Of a stretch of DNA of 64,000 nt, positions 1-8,930 are shown in pieces (positions within the stretch are counted from its first letter, which is position 1; the number at the start of each line of letters is the position of its first letter). The stretch lies in the NCBI RefSeq assembly GCF_002335745.1, contig NZ_NIST01000001.1:2457370-2521369 (forward strand). Reading direction: 5' to 3'. Made by a program: the position numbers and the translations under genes. Under the pieces are notes generated by a model. The model was not told the DNA's origin, ran no database searches, and saw only the letters and a program-made list of their open reading frames with translations. The DNA is from Evansella halocellulosilytica. Lineage in GTDB: Bacteria > Bacillota > Bacilli > Bacillales > Salisediminibacteriaceae.

Positions 1-1
1 G

Positions 2-718
2 AGTGACGGTCTGTTTAAAAATATTCATTTTTCAGTATCAAAAGGTGAAGTAGTAGGATTTACTGGTCTTGCCGGAGATGGCAGAACCGAGTTGTTTGAA
101 AGCATTTTCGGTTTTCGGAATAAATATCGCGGTGTGATTGAAGTGAATGGTCGGGCTGTAAGAATGAATCATCCGCAAAAAGCCGTTCGTGCTGGAATTG
201 GACTTGTACCAAAAAATCGCAAAGAAAATGCGATCGTAAAAGATTTAAATGTCATTGAAAATATGAGTTTATCATCGCTAGGGCACTTTGAATCGAACGG
301 ATTTATTCGTTCAAAAAGGGAAAAAAACACGTTCAAGCATTATAAAGAAAAATTAAATATTAAGGTACACAATCCAAATGTAACGATTGATTCACTTAGT
401 GGCGGGAATCAGCAGAAAGTCGTAATCGCAAAGTGGCTCGAAGTAGCAGGGGATATCTTAATTTTTGATAATCCAACACAAGGGATTGATATTGGCGCTA
501 AAAATGAAATTTATCAACATATTATGAGTTTAGCGGACCAAGGAAAAGCAATTATTATTCTCTCTTCAGAAGCTCCAGAAATTCTTAGAGTATGCGATAG
601 AGTCAATATTATGTTCCAAGGTGAAATAACGGGACGATTTCATCGTGAAGATTTAACAGAGGAAAAAATGATGGAATACGCAACCGGTTCAAAGAGGGAG
701 GCGGAAAGCGTTGGCTAA
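2..718 (+). CDS. Sugar ABC transporter ATP-binding protein, C-terminal half (5' truncated by window edge)
   Basis: The frame is open from base 2, so only the second nucleotide-binding domain of an RbsA/XylG-type double ATPase is present. The degenerate Walker A region reads GLAGDGRTEL, the signature motif LSGGNQQKV is intact, and Walker B is followed by FDNPTQGIDIGAK, where Asn stands at the position usually held by the catalytic Glu. In this family one of the two ATPase sites is commonly degenerate. The protein would energise sugar import at the cytoplasmic face together with the permease that starts inside its last codons (8-bp overlap). The substrate cannot be read from this fragment; the following Gfo/Idh gene and the decayed DUF993 and isomerase genes suggest a polyol or unusual sugar. 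Confidence 0.9.
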   Translation, partial: SDGLFKNIHFSVSKGEVVGFTGLAGDGRTELFESIFGFRNKYRGVIEVNGRAVRMNHPQKAVRAGIGLVPKNRKENAIVKDLNVIENMSLSSLGHFESNGFIRSKREKNTFKHYKEKLNIKVHNPNVTIDSLSGGNQQKVVIAKWLEVAGDILIFDNPTQGIDIGAKNEIYQHIMSLADQGKAIIILSSEAPEILRVCDRVNIMFQGEITGRFHREDLTEEKMMEYATGSKREAESVG

Positions 719-1676
719 AATACAAATAGATGACCATCAACCGAGTAAAATATCGAAATTAAATTGGGTTTGGAGCGAGTATAGTGTTGTTATAGCCTTC
801 ATCATGATTTATATTTTAGCAGCAATTATGAATGATCGTTTTCTGCTTCTTCAAAATCAGATGAATATTTTAATGCAAGTATCAACAATTGGCATTATCG
901 CACTTGGAATGACTCTTGTCATGTTATCTGGAGGGATTGACCTTTCTGTCGGTTCGGTGCTGGCAATGGTTGGTGTTTTCGCTGTATTATCTTTAAATGC
1001 AACTGAAAGTATTTTCGTTGCTATATTAACAGCTTTAGCTGTCGGAACGGCTGCTGGGTTTCTTAATGGTTTACTTGTTGCAAAAGCGAAAATTGCTGCT
1101 TTTATTGCGACACTCGGGATGATGGCTGGAGCCAGGTCAATCGCATTATACAATGCTAATGGCGGGAGTATAGCCAGTGAAGTGGGAGGGTTTACGAAAA
1201 TCGCAAATACAAAGCTCGGTATTGTATCCTTACCGATTATTATCTTCCTTTTCTTAACATTTGCTGTCTATATTTTAATGAAAAAAACAAGGTTTGGCCG
1301 TTATGTTTATGCAGTCGGCAGTAATGAAAGAGCAGCTCTTTTATCTGCAATCCGAGTTGACCGAATTAAAATAGGCGTTTATACATTGTGTGGATTTTTA
1401 GTTGGTATTGCAGCGATTATTGAGACTTCAAGGTTGAATTCTATTTCTTCCTCTAGTTCAGGAAATTTATATGAACTTGATGCAATCGCTGCTGTCATTA
1501 TCGGTGGAACTAGGATGACTGGCGGGAAAGGAAAAGTGATCGGCACTTTATTTGGGGTATTATTGCTAGGTGTATTAAACAACACGATGAATTTAATGAA
1601 TATTTCTCCACACCTTCAAGGTCTTGTTAAAGGATTAATTATTATTGTGGCTGTATTTTTTCAAAAAAGGGATTAA
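711..1676 (+). CDS. Sugar ABC transporter permease (RbsC/BPD_transp_2 family)
   Basis: This is a 321-residue integral membrane protein with about eight to ten hydrophobic segments and the family motif GGIDLSVGS near residue 75. It forms the transmembrane channel that works with the upstream ATPase and an external binding protein, which must lie before the window. The TTG start overlaps the ATPase stop by 8 bp, and GAGGGAGGCG just upstream serves as ribosome binding site, so the two are translationally coupled. Length and motif are normal for the ribose/xylose/inositol permease group. The exact sugar is not known. Confidence 0.9.
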   Translation: MAKIQIDDHQPSKISKLNWVWSEYSVVIAFIMIYILAAIMNDRFLLLQNQMNILMQVSTIGIIALGMTLVMLSGGIDLSVGSVLAMVGVFAVLSLNATESIFVAILTALAVGTAAGFLNGLLVAKAKIAAFIATLGMMAGARSIALYNANGGSIASEVGGFTKIANTKLGIVSLPIIIFLFLTFAVYILMKKTRFGRYVYAVGSNERAALLSAIRVDRIKIGVYTLCGFLVGIAAIIETSRLNSISSSSSGNLYELDAIAAVIIGGTRMTGGKGKVIGTLFGVLLLGVLNNTMNLMNISPHLQGLVKGLIIIVAVFFQKRD

Positions 1677-1688
1677 GGAGGACCTAAC

Positions 1689-2702
1689 GTGAAACAAATA
1701 AATGTTGGAATCATTGGATGCGGCTCGATTACGAGGTTTCGTCATGCTCCAGAATACAAAGCTAACCGATACGTAGACCAAATCATTTTCTACGATCGTC
1801 ATATAGAACGTGCGCAAGCACTTGCAAAAGAGTTTGAAGGTCGAGTAGCTGAAAGAGTAGAAGAGCTGTATGAAGATCCAACGATCGTGGCCATTAGTGA
1901 CTGTTCCTCAAATGAGGCTCATCATATTCATACTACGAATGCGCTACGTCATAATAAACATGTTCTTTGTGAAAAACCGTTAGCGATTAATGTTACACAT
2001 GCTGAAGAGATTTTAGCCGCTCAAAGGGAGTCAGGGAAAAAGTTAATGGTTGATCATAATCAACGTTTTACGAAAGCGCATCAAAAAGCAAAAGAGATTA
2101 TCGACTCGAGAGAATTAGGGGACGTGCTAACTTTTAAAACATCTTTCGGTCATAAAGGACCTGAAAACTGGGGCGTAAATAAATCGAATTCAACGTGGTT
2201 TTTTAAAAAAGAACGATCTTATTCTGGCGTAGCTGGTGACCTGGGCATTCATAAAATCGATTTAATTCACTTTTTATTAAATGATGATATTGAGGAAGTG
2301 TACAGTTTTTCTGGAGCACTAGATAAAGAAAATGAAAAAGGAGAACGAATTGGAGTTTGTGACAACGTCGTTTGCGCATTAAGAACGAAGAAAGGAAGGT
2401 TAGGAACAGCTTCTTTTTCATGGACTTATTACGGTGCAGAGGATAATTCAACAACAATCTACTGTCAAAAAGGGGTTATTAAAATTTATCATGACCCTCT
2501 CGACCAGCTAATTGTTGAAACGAAGGATGGCGAGTTAAAAAAATACCAACTTGAACCTATTCAGACAAATGATAACCAAACGAGCACGGGAGTGATTGAT
2601 GCTTTTGTTGATGCGATCATCTATGATAAAAAGCCTAGTGTGACTGGTGAAGACGCCCTTTCTTCCCTAAAAGTAATTGAGAAGATGCTCAGTAATGAAT
2701 AG
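1689..2702 (+). CDS. Gfo/Idh/MocA family oxidoreductase
   Basis: The 337-residue protein starts at GTG behind AAGGAGG and follows the permease by 12 bp. The N-terminal Rossmann fold shows VGIIGCGSITRFRHAP, and the family's EKPLA motif lies near residue 97. The C-terminal half is the usual alpha/beta substrate domain. Members oxidise or reduce sugars, inositols or their derivatives with NAD(P). Its place in the transporter operon suggests it acts on the imported compound. The two genes that should follow it are broken, so whether this pathway still runs is doubtful. Confidence 0.88.
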   Translation: MKQINVGIIGCGSITRFRHAPEYKANRYVDQIIFYDRHIERAQALAKEFEGRVAERVEELYEDPTIVAISDCSSNEAHHIHTTNALRHNKHVLCEKPLAINVTHAEEILAAQRESGKKLMVDHNQRFTKAHQKAKEIIDSRELGDVLTFKTSFGHKGPENWGVNKSNSTWFFKKERSYSGVAGDLGIHKIDLIHFLLNDDIEEVYSFSGALDKENEKGERIGVCDNVVCALRTKKGRLGTASFSWTYYGAEDNSTTIYCQKGVIKIYHDPLDQLIVETKDGELKKYQLEPIQTNDNQTSTGVIDAFVDAIIYDKKPSVTGEDALSSLKVIEKMLSNE

Positions 2703-2781
2703 GATAAAACGGATAAAAGGATAGAACTCCCTTGGTCGTTTGTGCTGAGGGATTCTTTATCGTGATCGAAATAATGAGTAA

Positions 2782-3433
2782 GAAATAGCCAAAAAGGTAG
2801 AAGGATTACAAGTATCTGAACCGGTTATTATCCATTGGCTTGGAGAGATGTTTGATCCTGCACTAAGAAATTATTGGGGACACTCTCATCTAGATGAGGC
2901 GATGGATCTATGTCTGGAAGTAATCCGGAAAAATCAAGATAAAATTGATGGCATTAAAATTTCCCTCCTTGATGACGAGAAAGAAATTAAAATGTTAGGC
3001 TTCTACCTATAAATGTAAGGATGTATACAGGTGATGATTTTAATTACCCTTCCCTTATTAAAGGAGACGAACATGGATACAGTGATGCACTCCTTGGTAT
3101 TTTCGATGTAATTGCTCCAGCTACTTCCGCTGCCATGCATGCATTGGATGCAGGAGATATGAGGACATATGATGCTCTATTAGAGAAAACCGTTCCATTA
3201 TCGAAGCACATTTTTGAAAAACCGACTTACTCTTACAAAACCGGAAATGTCTTTATGGAATTTTTAATGGACACCAAACTCATTTTCGGATGGTAGGTGG
3301 AGCAGAAAGTGCTCGTTCGATCATTCATTTATCAGATCTCTTTGTTCTAGCAGATCGAGCAGGCTTATTTGAAGATCCTAAATTGGCAGCTAAGCGTATG
3401 AAAAGTGTATTAGCTATAAGTGGGATCGAATAG
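2782..3433 (+). pseudogene. DUF993 / dihydrodipicolinate synthase-like protein, 5'-deleted and frameshifted
   Basis: Three successive reading frames together give a recognisable C-terminal half of the DUF993 aldolase-like family: 2782-3009 (EPVIIHWLGEMFDPALRNYW), 3021-3293 (GDDFNYPSLIKGDEHGYSDA) and about 3283-3433 (FRMVGGAESARSIIHL, ending KRMKSVLAISGIE-stop). Stops at 3010 and 3294 and the missing N-terminal half show that it is not functional. DUF993 genes occur with Gfo/Idh dehydrogenases and sugar isomerases in sugar or polyol catabolic clusters, which fits the intact genes upstream. The family assignment comes from remembered conserved stretches and was not searched. Confidence 0.8.
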
Positions 3434-3490
3434 AGGGTTTTGAATCATGTAAAGAAATGTTCGAGTAATGTTGAAAAGGGGAGTGGTGTT

Positions 3491-4032
3491 TTGGATAACT
3501 TTCAAAGGTTGAGTCTCAATCAAATCACGACTGAGCAATGGAACGTAAAAGAGGCTATTAATGGTTGTCAGCGAAGCGGAATACCGTACATTGGGATATG
3601 GAGACATAAAATAAAAGAATATGGCTTTGAAAAAAAAACAACTAGTACGTGATTCATATATAAACGTTTCAAGTTTATGCCGTGGCGGAATGTTTCCTGA
3701 GGGATCAAGACAAAAATTCAAAGAAAATATTGAGGAGAACAAAAGAGCAATAGATGAAGCAGCAGAATTGGGAGCGGAAGTTCTCGTATTAGTTTGCGGT
3801 CCGTCTGCAAATAAAGACATTATAACAGCGAGAAAACAGGTGGAGGAAGGGATTCGAGAAATTCTTCCATACGCTATGGATTATGGGGGAAAGCTAGGGA
3901 TTGAACCATTACATCCGATGTATACTGACGACAGATTTACTCATGAGCCGAGGAATGATGGGAGACGGTGTTATCCAGTTGCGTCAAATACGTAAAGCAG
4001 TGGAAACTTCAAATTATTTAACCGAATGCTAA
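3491..4032 (+). pseudogene. Sugar phosphate isomerase/epimerase (xylose-isomerase-like TIM barrel), frameshifted with internal deletion
   Basis: The first part (RLSLNQITTEQW, then SGIPYIGIWRHKIKEYGFE) breaks in an A-run near 3630-3638. Reading continues one frame over with INVSSLCRGGMFPEGS and KLGIEPLHPMYTDDRF. The expected central residues are then missing, and the C-terminal family motif RGMMGDGVIQLRQIRKAVE appears from 3949 in another frame before a premature end at 4032. This means at least one frameshift and an internal deletion of roughly 60-100 codons, plus loss of the C-terminus. Such isomerases are encoded beside DUF993 genes, so both pseudogenes belong to one decayed catabolic operon. 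Confidence 0.8.
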
Positions 4033-4043
4033 GTGACAGGCAC
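4033..4043. repeat. Short GTGNCAGGCAC palindrome, copy 1
   Basis: GTGACAGGCAC lies directly after the decayed isomerase gene. Near-identical palindromes occur at 6631 and 16514, always in noncoding DNA. No function can be read from it. Confidence 0.5.
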
Positions 4044-4184
4044 TTCCCGAATATTGTCGAATATTTTAGGTTGGTTGGAGAGAACTGGCCAATAATGACT
4101 GAAAAATGGCTCCAGTCAATGTTTTTATATTTTCTTGTTTTTTGCACAATCAACCCCAATATAAAAACCTGATAAATAAGAAAT

Positions 4185-4215
4185 GGCTCTCACTACGGTG
4201 AGGGCCTAACTTTTT
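4185..4215 (+). terminator. Rho-independent terminator after the decayed sugar operon
   Basis: GGCTCTCAC and GTGAGGGCC pair around a TACG loop, followed by TAACTTTTT. It closes the sugar transporter/dehydrogenase operon. Confidence 0.75.
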
Positions 4216-4315
4216 AACTGTTTTCTTGTTTCCTCAGTCTCTGTATTAATGGAGGAGACAGAAGTTTGTTTAATTGGTATGATCATTTAAGGAATGGTTA
4301 GAGGGGGATTTGCAC

Positions 4316-4855
4316 ATGATGAGAATAAAGATAGAGAAATTATGTAAGGAACATAAGAAGCGATTATTTGATTTTGAAAGAGAGAATCGGTCTTATTTTG
4401 AAACGATGGTACCTGGAAGGGGAGATAAGTATTATACAGAAGACGGTTTTCAATCTACTTTAGGTGAGTTATTAAAAGAGCAAGCAGAAGAAAAATCATA
4501 CTTTCATCTCATTTTTGACAGTGATGAAAATTTGGTCGGAAGAATTAATTTAATCGACGTAAATAAAGAAGGGACTCAATGCGAATTAGGATATCGAATC
4601 GGAAAAGGTTACATAGGAAAAAAGGTTGCAACGAATGCTGTTAAAGAAATCTTAATTAAAGCTGCTCGAAGTTATGGGATTGAAAGCGTTCAGGCGAAAA
4701 CGACAACAAATAATATTGCCTCGCAAAAAGTGTTAGAAAACAATGGATTTAACCTGCTTAAAGTAGAGGGTGAAAAATTTGAATTTTTAGGAGAAGCTTG
4801 TTCATTTGTACATTATGAATGGCGGTCTCAGACACAATCGAAAGACACGTTTTAA
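4316..4855 (+). CDS. GNAT family N-acetyltransferase (RimJ/RimL type)
   Basis: The predicted protein has about 179 residues. The acetyl-CoA-binding segment reads ELGYRIGKGYIGKKVATNAV, followed by the C-terminal ASQKVLENNGF helix typical of RimJ/RimL-like acetyltransferases. The ATG at 4316 is chosen because GAGGGGG lies 8 bases upstream; an in-frame TTG at 4310 is too close to it. The substrate is unknown; relatives modify protein N-termini or small molecules. It stands alone between the upstream terminator and the symporter gene. Confidence 0.85.
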   Translation: MMRIKIEKLCKEHKKRLFDFERENRSYFETMVPGRGDKYYTEDGFQSTLGELLKEQAEEKSYFHLIFDSDENLVGRINLIDVNKEGTQCELGYRIGKGYIGKKVATNAVKEILIKAARSYGIESVQAKTTTNNIASQKVLENNGFNLLKVEGEKFEFLGEACSFVHYEWRSQTQSKDTF

Positions 4856-5019
4856 TAACGAAGACTTCAAAATTAGACTCGTGGAGTTCATTAAATATAG
4901 AAAACAAGTGAGAATATCCAGGCTTTACGAGAATATAATTGGATGGTGATATATGGAATAGTTAAAGGTCTTTTCAGTCGATCTCATTATATATTTCATA
5001 TTGCAATGTTGTTCTGTTT

Positions 5020-5048
5020 TTGCGAAAATGTTGAATATCTTTTATACT
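5020..5048 (+). promoter_or_regulatory. Candidate sigma-A promoter for the AGCS symporter gene
   Basis: TTGCGA (5020-5025) and TATACT (5043-5048) are spaced by 17 bp, about 40 bp before the start codon. Prediction by eye only. Confidence 0.45.
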
Positions 5049-5087
5049 GCTATATTTTACATCATGACTTTCAAGGAGGATTAAAGC

Positions 5088-6506
5088 ATGTTCTTAGATG
5101 GAGTAAATTGGATCGTTGATTATGGTAATGAGCTGCTTTGGGCGTACATATTAATTGCTTTATTACTCGGATTAGGGCTGTATTTTACAATTCGAACGAA
5201 GTTTATGCAGTTTCGTATGTTTGGGGAAATGTTTCGCGTTATTACTGAGAAGAAAGATAGTGAAAATGGAATATCATCCTTTCAAGCATTTACGATTAGT
5301 ACCGCATCCCGAGTAGGTACAGGGAACTTAACCGGTGTTGCTCTTGCTATTGCAATTGGTGGGCCTGGAGCGGTATTTTGGATGTGGCTCATTGCAATTA
5401 TTGGGATGGCGACAGCTTTTATTGAAAGCACTTTAGCTCAAGTGTATAAAGTAAAAGATGGTGATCAATTCCGTGGTGGACCTGCTTATTACATGGAGAA
5501 AGCTATGAATAAACGCGGACTTGGAATCGTTTTCGCTATTTTACTCACTTTATGTTTTGGTTTTATATTTAATTCTGTTCAAGCAAACACAATTACACAT
5601 GCATTTGACGATGCTTTCGGAATTGAGCCGCTTGTGTTAGGAATAATTATTGTTGTCGTTGCAGCGATCGTCATTTTTGGCGGAGTAAAACGAATTGCGA
5701 AAGTAACACAAGTCGTCGTACCTGTGATGGCAGTGTTGTATTTAATTCTTGCATTTTACGTTGTCATCACGAACCTTACTGAAATTCCGGCTGTCTTTAC
5801 GCTGATCATTCAAAATGCTTTCGGTGTAAATGAAGTACTCGGTGGAGGAATCGGTGCTGCAATCATGCAAGGTGTGCGCCGTGGTCTCTTCTCAAACGAA
5901 GCAGGTATGGGTAGTGTTCCAAATGCAGCGGCAACAGCGAATGTTAGTCATCCTGCAAAACAAGGACTTGTTCAAAGCTTAGGCGTATTCTTCGATACGA
6001 TTATTATTTGTTCTGCAACAGCATTTGTCATATTATTAACTGATGTTTACCAGTTAGGTGAAAGTGAAGGGATTGCTTTAACACAATCAGCAATGGCGAC
6101 TCATGTCGGAGAATGGGCTCCATACTTTGTAGCAATCGCAATCCTTTTCTTCTCATTCAGTTCGATTATCGGGAACTACTATTACGGTGAAACGAATATC
6201 GAGTTTATCGGCAACAGTACAGCTTGGTTAAATGTGTACCGTGTTGGTGTATTGATTATGGTCATGTTTGGTGCACTAGCTGAAGTTAGTATCGTTTGGA
6301 ATATGGCAGACTTATTTATGGGATTGATGGCCACGCTCAACTTAATTGTCATATTCTTCATTGGCAAAGTAGCATTTGATGTGTTAAATGACTATACAAA
6401 TCAACGATCAACGGGGAAAAATCCAGTATTTTACGCGAAAAATATTCCTGATTTAAAAGGAACCGAATGCTGGGGGCATTCTGAGGAACAAGGTAAAAAT
6501 AAATAA
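5088..6506 (+). CDS. Sodium:alanine/glycine symporter family protein (AGCS)
   Basis: This 472-residue polytopic membrane protein couples uptake of alanine, glycine or glutamine to sodium entry. Diagnostic stretches include STASRVGTGNLTGVALAIA near residue 70, GGPGAVFWMWLIAIIGMATA, and GVRRGLFSNEAGMGSVPNAA near residue 265. Length is typical for AlsT/GlnT. AAGGAGGA precedes the ATG by 8 bases. It is a single-gene unit with a promoter-like sequence upstream and a strong terminator downstream. Which amino acid it carries cannot be decided from sequence. Confidence 0.93.
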   Translation: MFLDGVNWIVDYGNELLWAYILIALLLGLGLYFTIRTKFMQFRMFGEMFRVITEKKDSENGISSFQAFTISTASRVGTGNLTGVALAIAIGGPGAVFWMWLIAIIGMATAFIESTLAQVYKVKDGDQFRGGPAYYMEKAMNKRGLGIVFAILLTLCFGFIFNSVQANTITHAFDDAFGIEPLVLGIIIVVVAAIVIFGGVKRIAKVTQVVVPVMAVLYLILAFYVVITNLTEIPAVFTLIIQNAFGVNEVLGGGIGAAIMQGVRRGLFSNEAGMGSVPNAAATANVSHPAKQGLVQSLGVFFDTIIICSATAFVILLTDVYQLGESEGIALTQSAMATHVGEWAPYFVAIAILFFSFSSIIGNYYYGETNIEFIGNSTAWLNVYRVGVLIMVMFGALAEVSIVWNMADLFMGLMATLNLIVIFFIGKVAFDVLNDYTNQRSTGKNPVFYAKNIPDLKGTECWGHSEEQGKNK

Positions 6507-6513
6507 TATGACG

Positions 6514-6553
6514 AAAGAGCAGGCTTCTGTTTGAAGTTACTGCTCTTTTTTTG
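6514..6553 (+). terminator. Terminator of the symporter gene
   Basis: AAAGAGCAG pairs with CTGCTCTTT across a 17-base loop, followed by a T-run. Confidence 0.85.
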
Positions 6554-6630
6554 GTCTTTTCGTTTTCTTTGCTGTTATTACCTCGAGTTGATTGCGAGTT
6601 TCATGGATAGAAATAAATCTCCAGTAGCGG

Positions 6631-6642
6631 GTGCCGGGCACC
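6631..6642. repeat. Short GTGCCGGGCACC palindrome, copy 2
   Basis: A perfect 12-bp palindrome in noncoding DNA, 40 bp before the recombinase inverted repeat. It matches copies at 4033 and 16514. Confidence 0.5.
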
Positions 6643-6678
6643 GAAGAATATAAATTCATTTATAAGCATATGAGTAGA

Positions 6679-6718
6679 ATGTTACATAACCCTATGATAA
6701 AATATTGTTATGTAACAT
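6679..6718. promoter_or_regulatory. 12-bp perfect inverted repeat abutting the recombinase ribosome binding site
   Basis: ATGTTACATAAC (6679-6690) and GTTATGTAACAT (6707-6718) are perfect inverted arms with a 16-bp spacer that holds a TATGAT -10-like hexamer. The right arm touches the AGGAGG at 6719. This could be an operator for autoregulation or a recombinase binding site. Confidence 0.6.
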
Positions 6719-6732
6719 AGGAGGTCGACTCA

Positions 6733-7305
6733 ATGGAATATGTTGAGCCAATAAGAGATATAGCAAAAATTAAAGAAATAAAGAATATTCTTCTGAAAAA
6801 ATCGCTACGAGATTATACGTTATTTGTGCTTGGCATTAATACAGGCTTAAGAAGTAGTGAATTGCTATGCTTAAAAATATCAGAAGTTTATGATTTTGAT
6901 CGTGATTGTGTAAAAGAATTTTTATGTCCAGAATCACGGAAAGATAAAGCTTACTCAGCTTTTTACTTAAATGATCAAGTGAAAGAAGCGTTAATCACTT
7001 ATATAAAAAACACCTCTTTCTCCTCTAGCGACTTTTTATTTAAATCGGCAAAGAGTTACAGTTCTCCGATCACAAGACAGCAGGCATATCGAATCATCCT
7101 TCAGGCAGTACGTGATGCTGGAATAGAGGACAAAATTGGGACACATACTTTACGAAAAACATTCGGTTATCATGCGTACCGTAAAGGTGTTGCGATTTCT
7201 TTACTGCAAAAAATCTTCCATCATACAACAAAAGCAGAAACACTTGCTTATATTGGAGTTAAGTCAGTCAAACAAAATGATGTTCGTGTCGATGTCAACT
7301 TGTAA
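6733..7305 (+). CDS. Single-domain tyrosine recombinase / site-specific integrase
   Basis: The protein has 190 residues and consists of the catalytic domain only; the N-terminal SAM-like core-binding domain of normal integrases is absent. Visible catalytic residues are Arg40 (INTGLRSSE), His138 and Arg141 (HTLRKTFG), His163/164 and the likely nucleophile Tyr173 (LAYIGV). AGGAGG precedes the ATG by 8 bases. It resembles small orphan recombinases of Bacillus such as YoeC, although orthology is not established. No other mobile-element gene is adjacent. The inverted repeat just upstream may be its target or its operator. Confidence 0.85.
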   Translation: MEYVEPIRDIAKIKEIKNILLKKSLRDYTLFVLGINTGLRSSELLCLKISEVYDFDRDCVKEFLCPESRKDKAYSAFYLNDQVKEALITYIKNTSFSSSDFLFKSAKSYSSPITRQQAYRIILQAVRDAGIEDKIGTHTLRKTFGYHAYRKGVAISLLQKIFHHTTKAETLAYIGVKSVKQNDVRVDVNL

Positions 7306-7328
7306 TAAAAAGGAGGCGATAATGATTC

Positions 7329-8843
7329 ATGTTTGAAAATGTCATTAATACAGATTCTCTTATTTTACTCCTTGCATTGTTTTTAATTATCGGAGTTATA
7401 ACAACGAAATTCTCAACGAGAATCGGTGTCCCTGCCCTCGTATTGTTTATTATGTTAGGAATGATTGCTGGAAGTGATGGCCTTGGAATCATTTATTTTG
7501 ATAATGCTTCATTAGCTCAAGCAATCGGGATCCTCGCACTTATCATCATACTTTTTGAAGGTGGTTTATCGACTAAATGGACGACGATTAAACCAGTCAT
7601 GCTGCCATCAATCCTGCTCGCTACTGTCGGTGTTATCATTACGAGCTTTGTAGTAGCAGTTGCCGCAATCCTCGTACTAGATGTTTCTTGGAGAGAAGGG
7701 TTACTTTTTGGAGCAATTGTTGGCTCCACAGATGCAGCAGCTGTATTTGCAGTATTGAAAGGTCAAAATATTAGCCAAAGATTAGGTGCTACACTCGAGG
7801 CTGAATCAGGTACAAACGATCCGATGGCAATGTTTTTAACGTTAGCGTTCATTGAATTACTCCTCATAGAAAGCAAAGGACCGCTTCTGTTAATCACTTC
7901 GTTTTTCTCACAAATGGGCTTTGGACTTTTGATTGGCTTCGGACTTGGCTGGTTTGCTTCATGGGCGATAAATCGAATAAACTTAGATTCGAGTGGTCTT
8001 TATCCGATCTTTGCGCTTAGTTTTGCACTATTAACTTACGGTACTGCGACAATCATTGGAGGTAGCGGCTTATTAGCCGTTTATGTCGCTGCACTCGTAA
8101 TCGGAAACAACGACCTGACATACAGGCATTCAATATTCCGGTTCAATGAAGGCTTTGCATGGATGATGCAAATTCTCATGTTTATTATTCTCGGACTTCT
8201 TGTATTTCCTGGACAGCTGCTAACAATCGAAGTCATTGTCAGTGGACTTACTTTGTCATTCGTATTAATTCTTATCGCCCGTCCATTAGCTGTCTTTATT
8301 TCTACAATTGGTTTGAAGTTTACATTAAAAGAACGAACATTATTATCATGGGCTGGCTTGCGTGGAGCTGTACCGATTGTATTAGCGACTTTTCCGATGA
8401 TAGCTGGGCTTGAAAATGCGCAAATGTTCTTCAATGTTGTCTTTTTCGTTGTTTTGACTTCCGCATTAATACAAGGCTCAACGATTACACCTTTTGCGAA
8501 AAAATTAGGTCTAACTGGACCGAAAAAGGTGACACCGATTCATTCACTGGAACTCGTTTCAATTGGTCAAGCAAATGCTGAAATCATTGAGTATCAAGTG
8601 AATGAAGAGGCGAAAATCGTAGGAAAAACATTAGCTGAAATTACGTTTCCGAAAGATGTGCTTATTAACGCGATTATAAGGAACGGGGAATTGATCACGC
8701 CGTACGGTGAAACGATCATAGAGAAAGAAGACATATTATATATTCTCGTTTCACAAAAAAGAATGAAAGAATTAAAAAGACTGCTTGGAGAAACGAATGA
8801 GCAGAAGAAGGAACCAAAAAAAGGCAAAACACCTTATTCATAG
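7329..8843 (+). CDS. Potassium/proton antiporter, CPA1 family (NhaP2/CvrA type)
   Basis: The 504-residue protein has about twelve membrane segments (residues 1-395) and a cytoplasmic C-terminal tail that resembles a TrkA-C/RCK-C regulatory domain (residues about 405-485, containing TPYGETIIEKEDILYILVS). The CPA1 motif GAIVGSTDAAAVFAVL lies near residue 130, and AESGTNDPMAMFL follows near 155. Such proteins exchange K+ or Na+ for H+ and serve pH or osmotic homeostasis. AAGGAGG lies 12 bases before the chosen ATG; an upstream ATG at 7322 opens only four codons. It follows the recombinase gene by 23 bp and may be co-transcribed with it. Confidence 0.9.
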   Translation: MFENVINTDSLILLLALFLIIGVITTKFSTRIGVPALVLFIMLGMIAGSDGLGIIYFDNASLAQAIGILALIIILFEGGLSTKWTTIKPVMLPSILLATVGVIITSFVVAVAAILVLDVSWREGLLFGAIVGSTDAAAVFAVLKGQNISQRLGATLEAESGTNDPMAMFLTLAFIELLLIESKGPLLLITSFFSQMGFGLLIGFGLGWFASWAINRINLDSSGLYPIFALSFALLTYGTATIIGGSGLLAVYVAALVIGNNDLTYRHSIFRFNEGFAWMMQILMFIILGLLVFPGQLLTIEVIVSGLTLSFVLILIARPLAVFISTIGLKFTLKERTLLSWAGLRGAVPIVLATFPMIAGLENAQMFFNVVFFVVLTSALIQGSTITPFAKKLGLTGPKKVTPIHSLELVSIGQANAEIIEYQVNEEAKIVGKTLAEITFPKDVLINAIIRNGELITPYGETIIEKEDILYILVSQKRMKELKRLLGETNEQKKEPKKGKTPYS

Positions 8844-8874
8844 ATGGTAGAGGATGTCTCAAAAGTGAAATTAA

Positions 8875-8926
8875 TGAGGGTGTCTCTAAAAGCATATCAA
8901 TGTGCTTTTGGAGACACTCTTTTTTA
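8875..8926 (+). terminator. Terminator of the antiporter gene
   Basis: Long stem: GAGGGTGTCTC plus TAAAAGCA pair with TGCTTTT plus GGAGACACTC, followed by TTTTTT. Confidence 0.85.
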
Positions 8927-8930
8927 AAGC

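Noticed and set aside
8159..8413. Plus-strand frame of 84 codons inside the antiporter gene
   Set aside because: Shadow frame of a clear membrane protein gene; no start signals.
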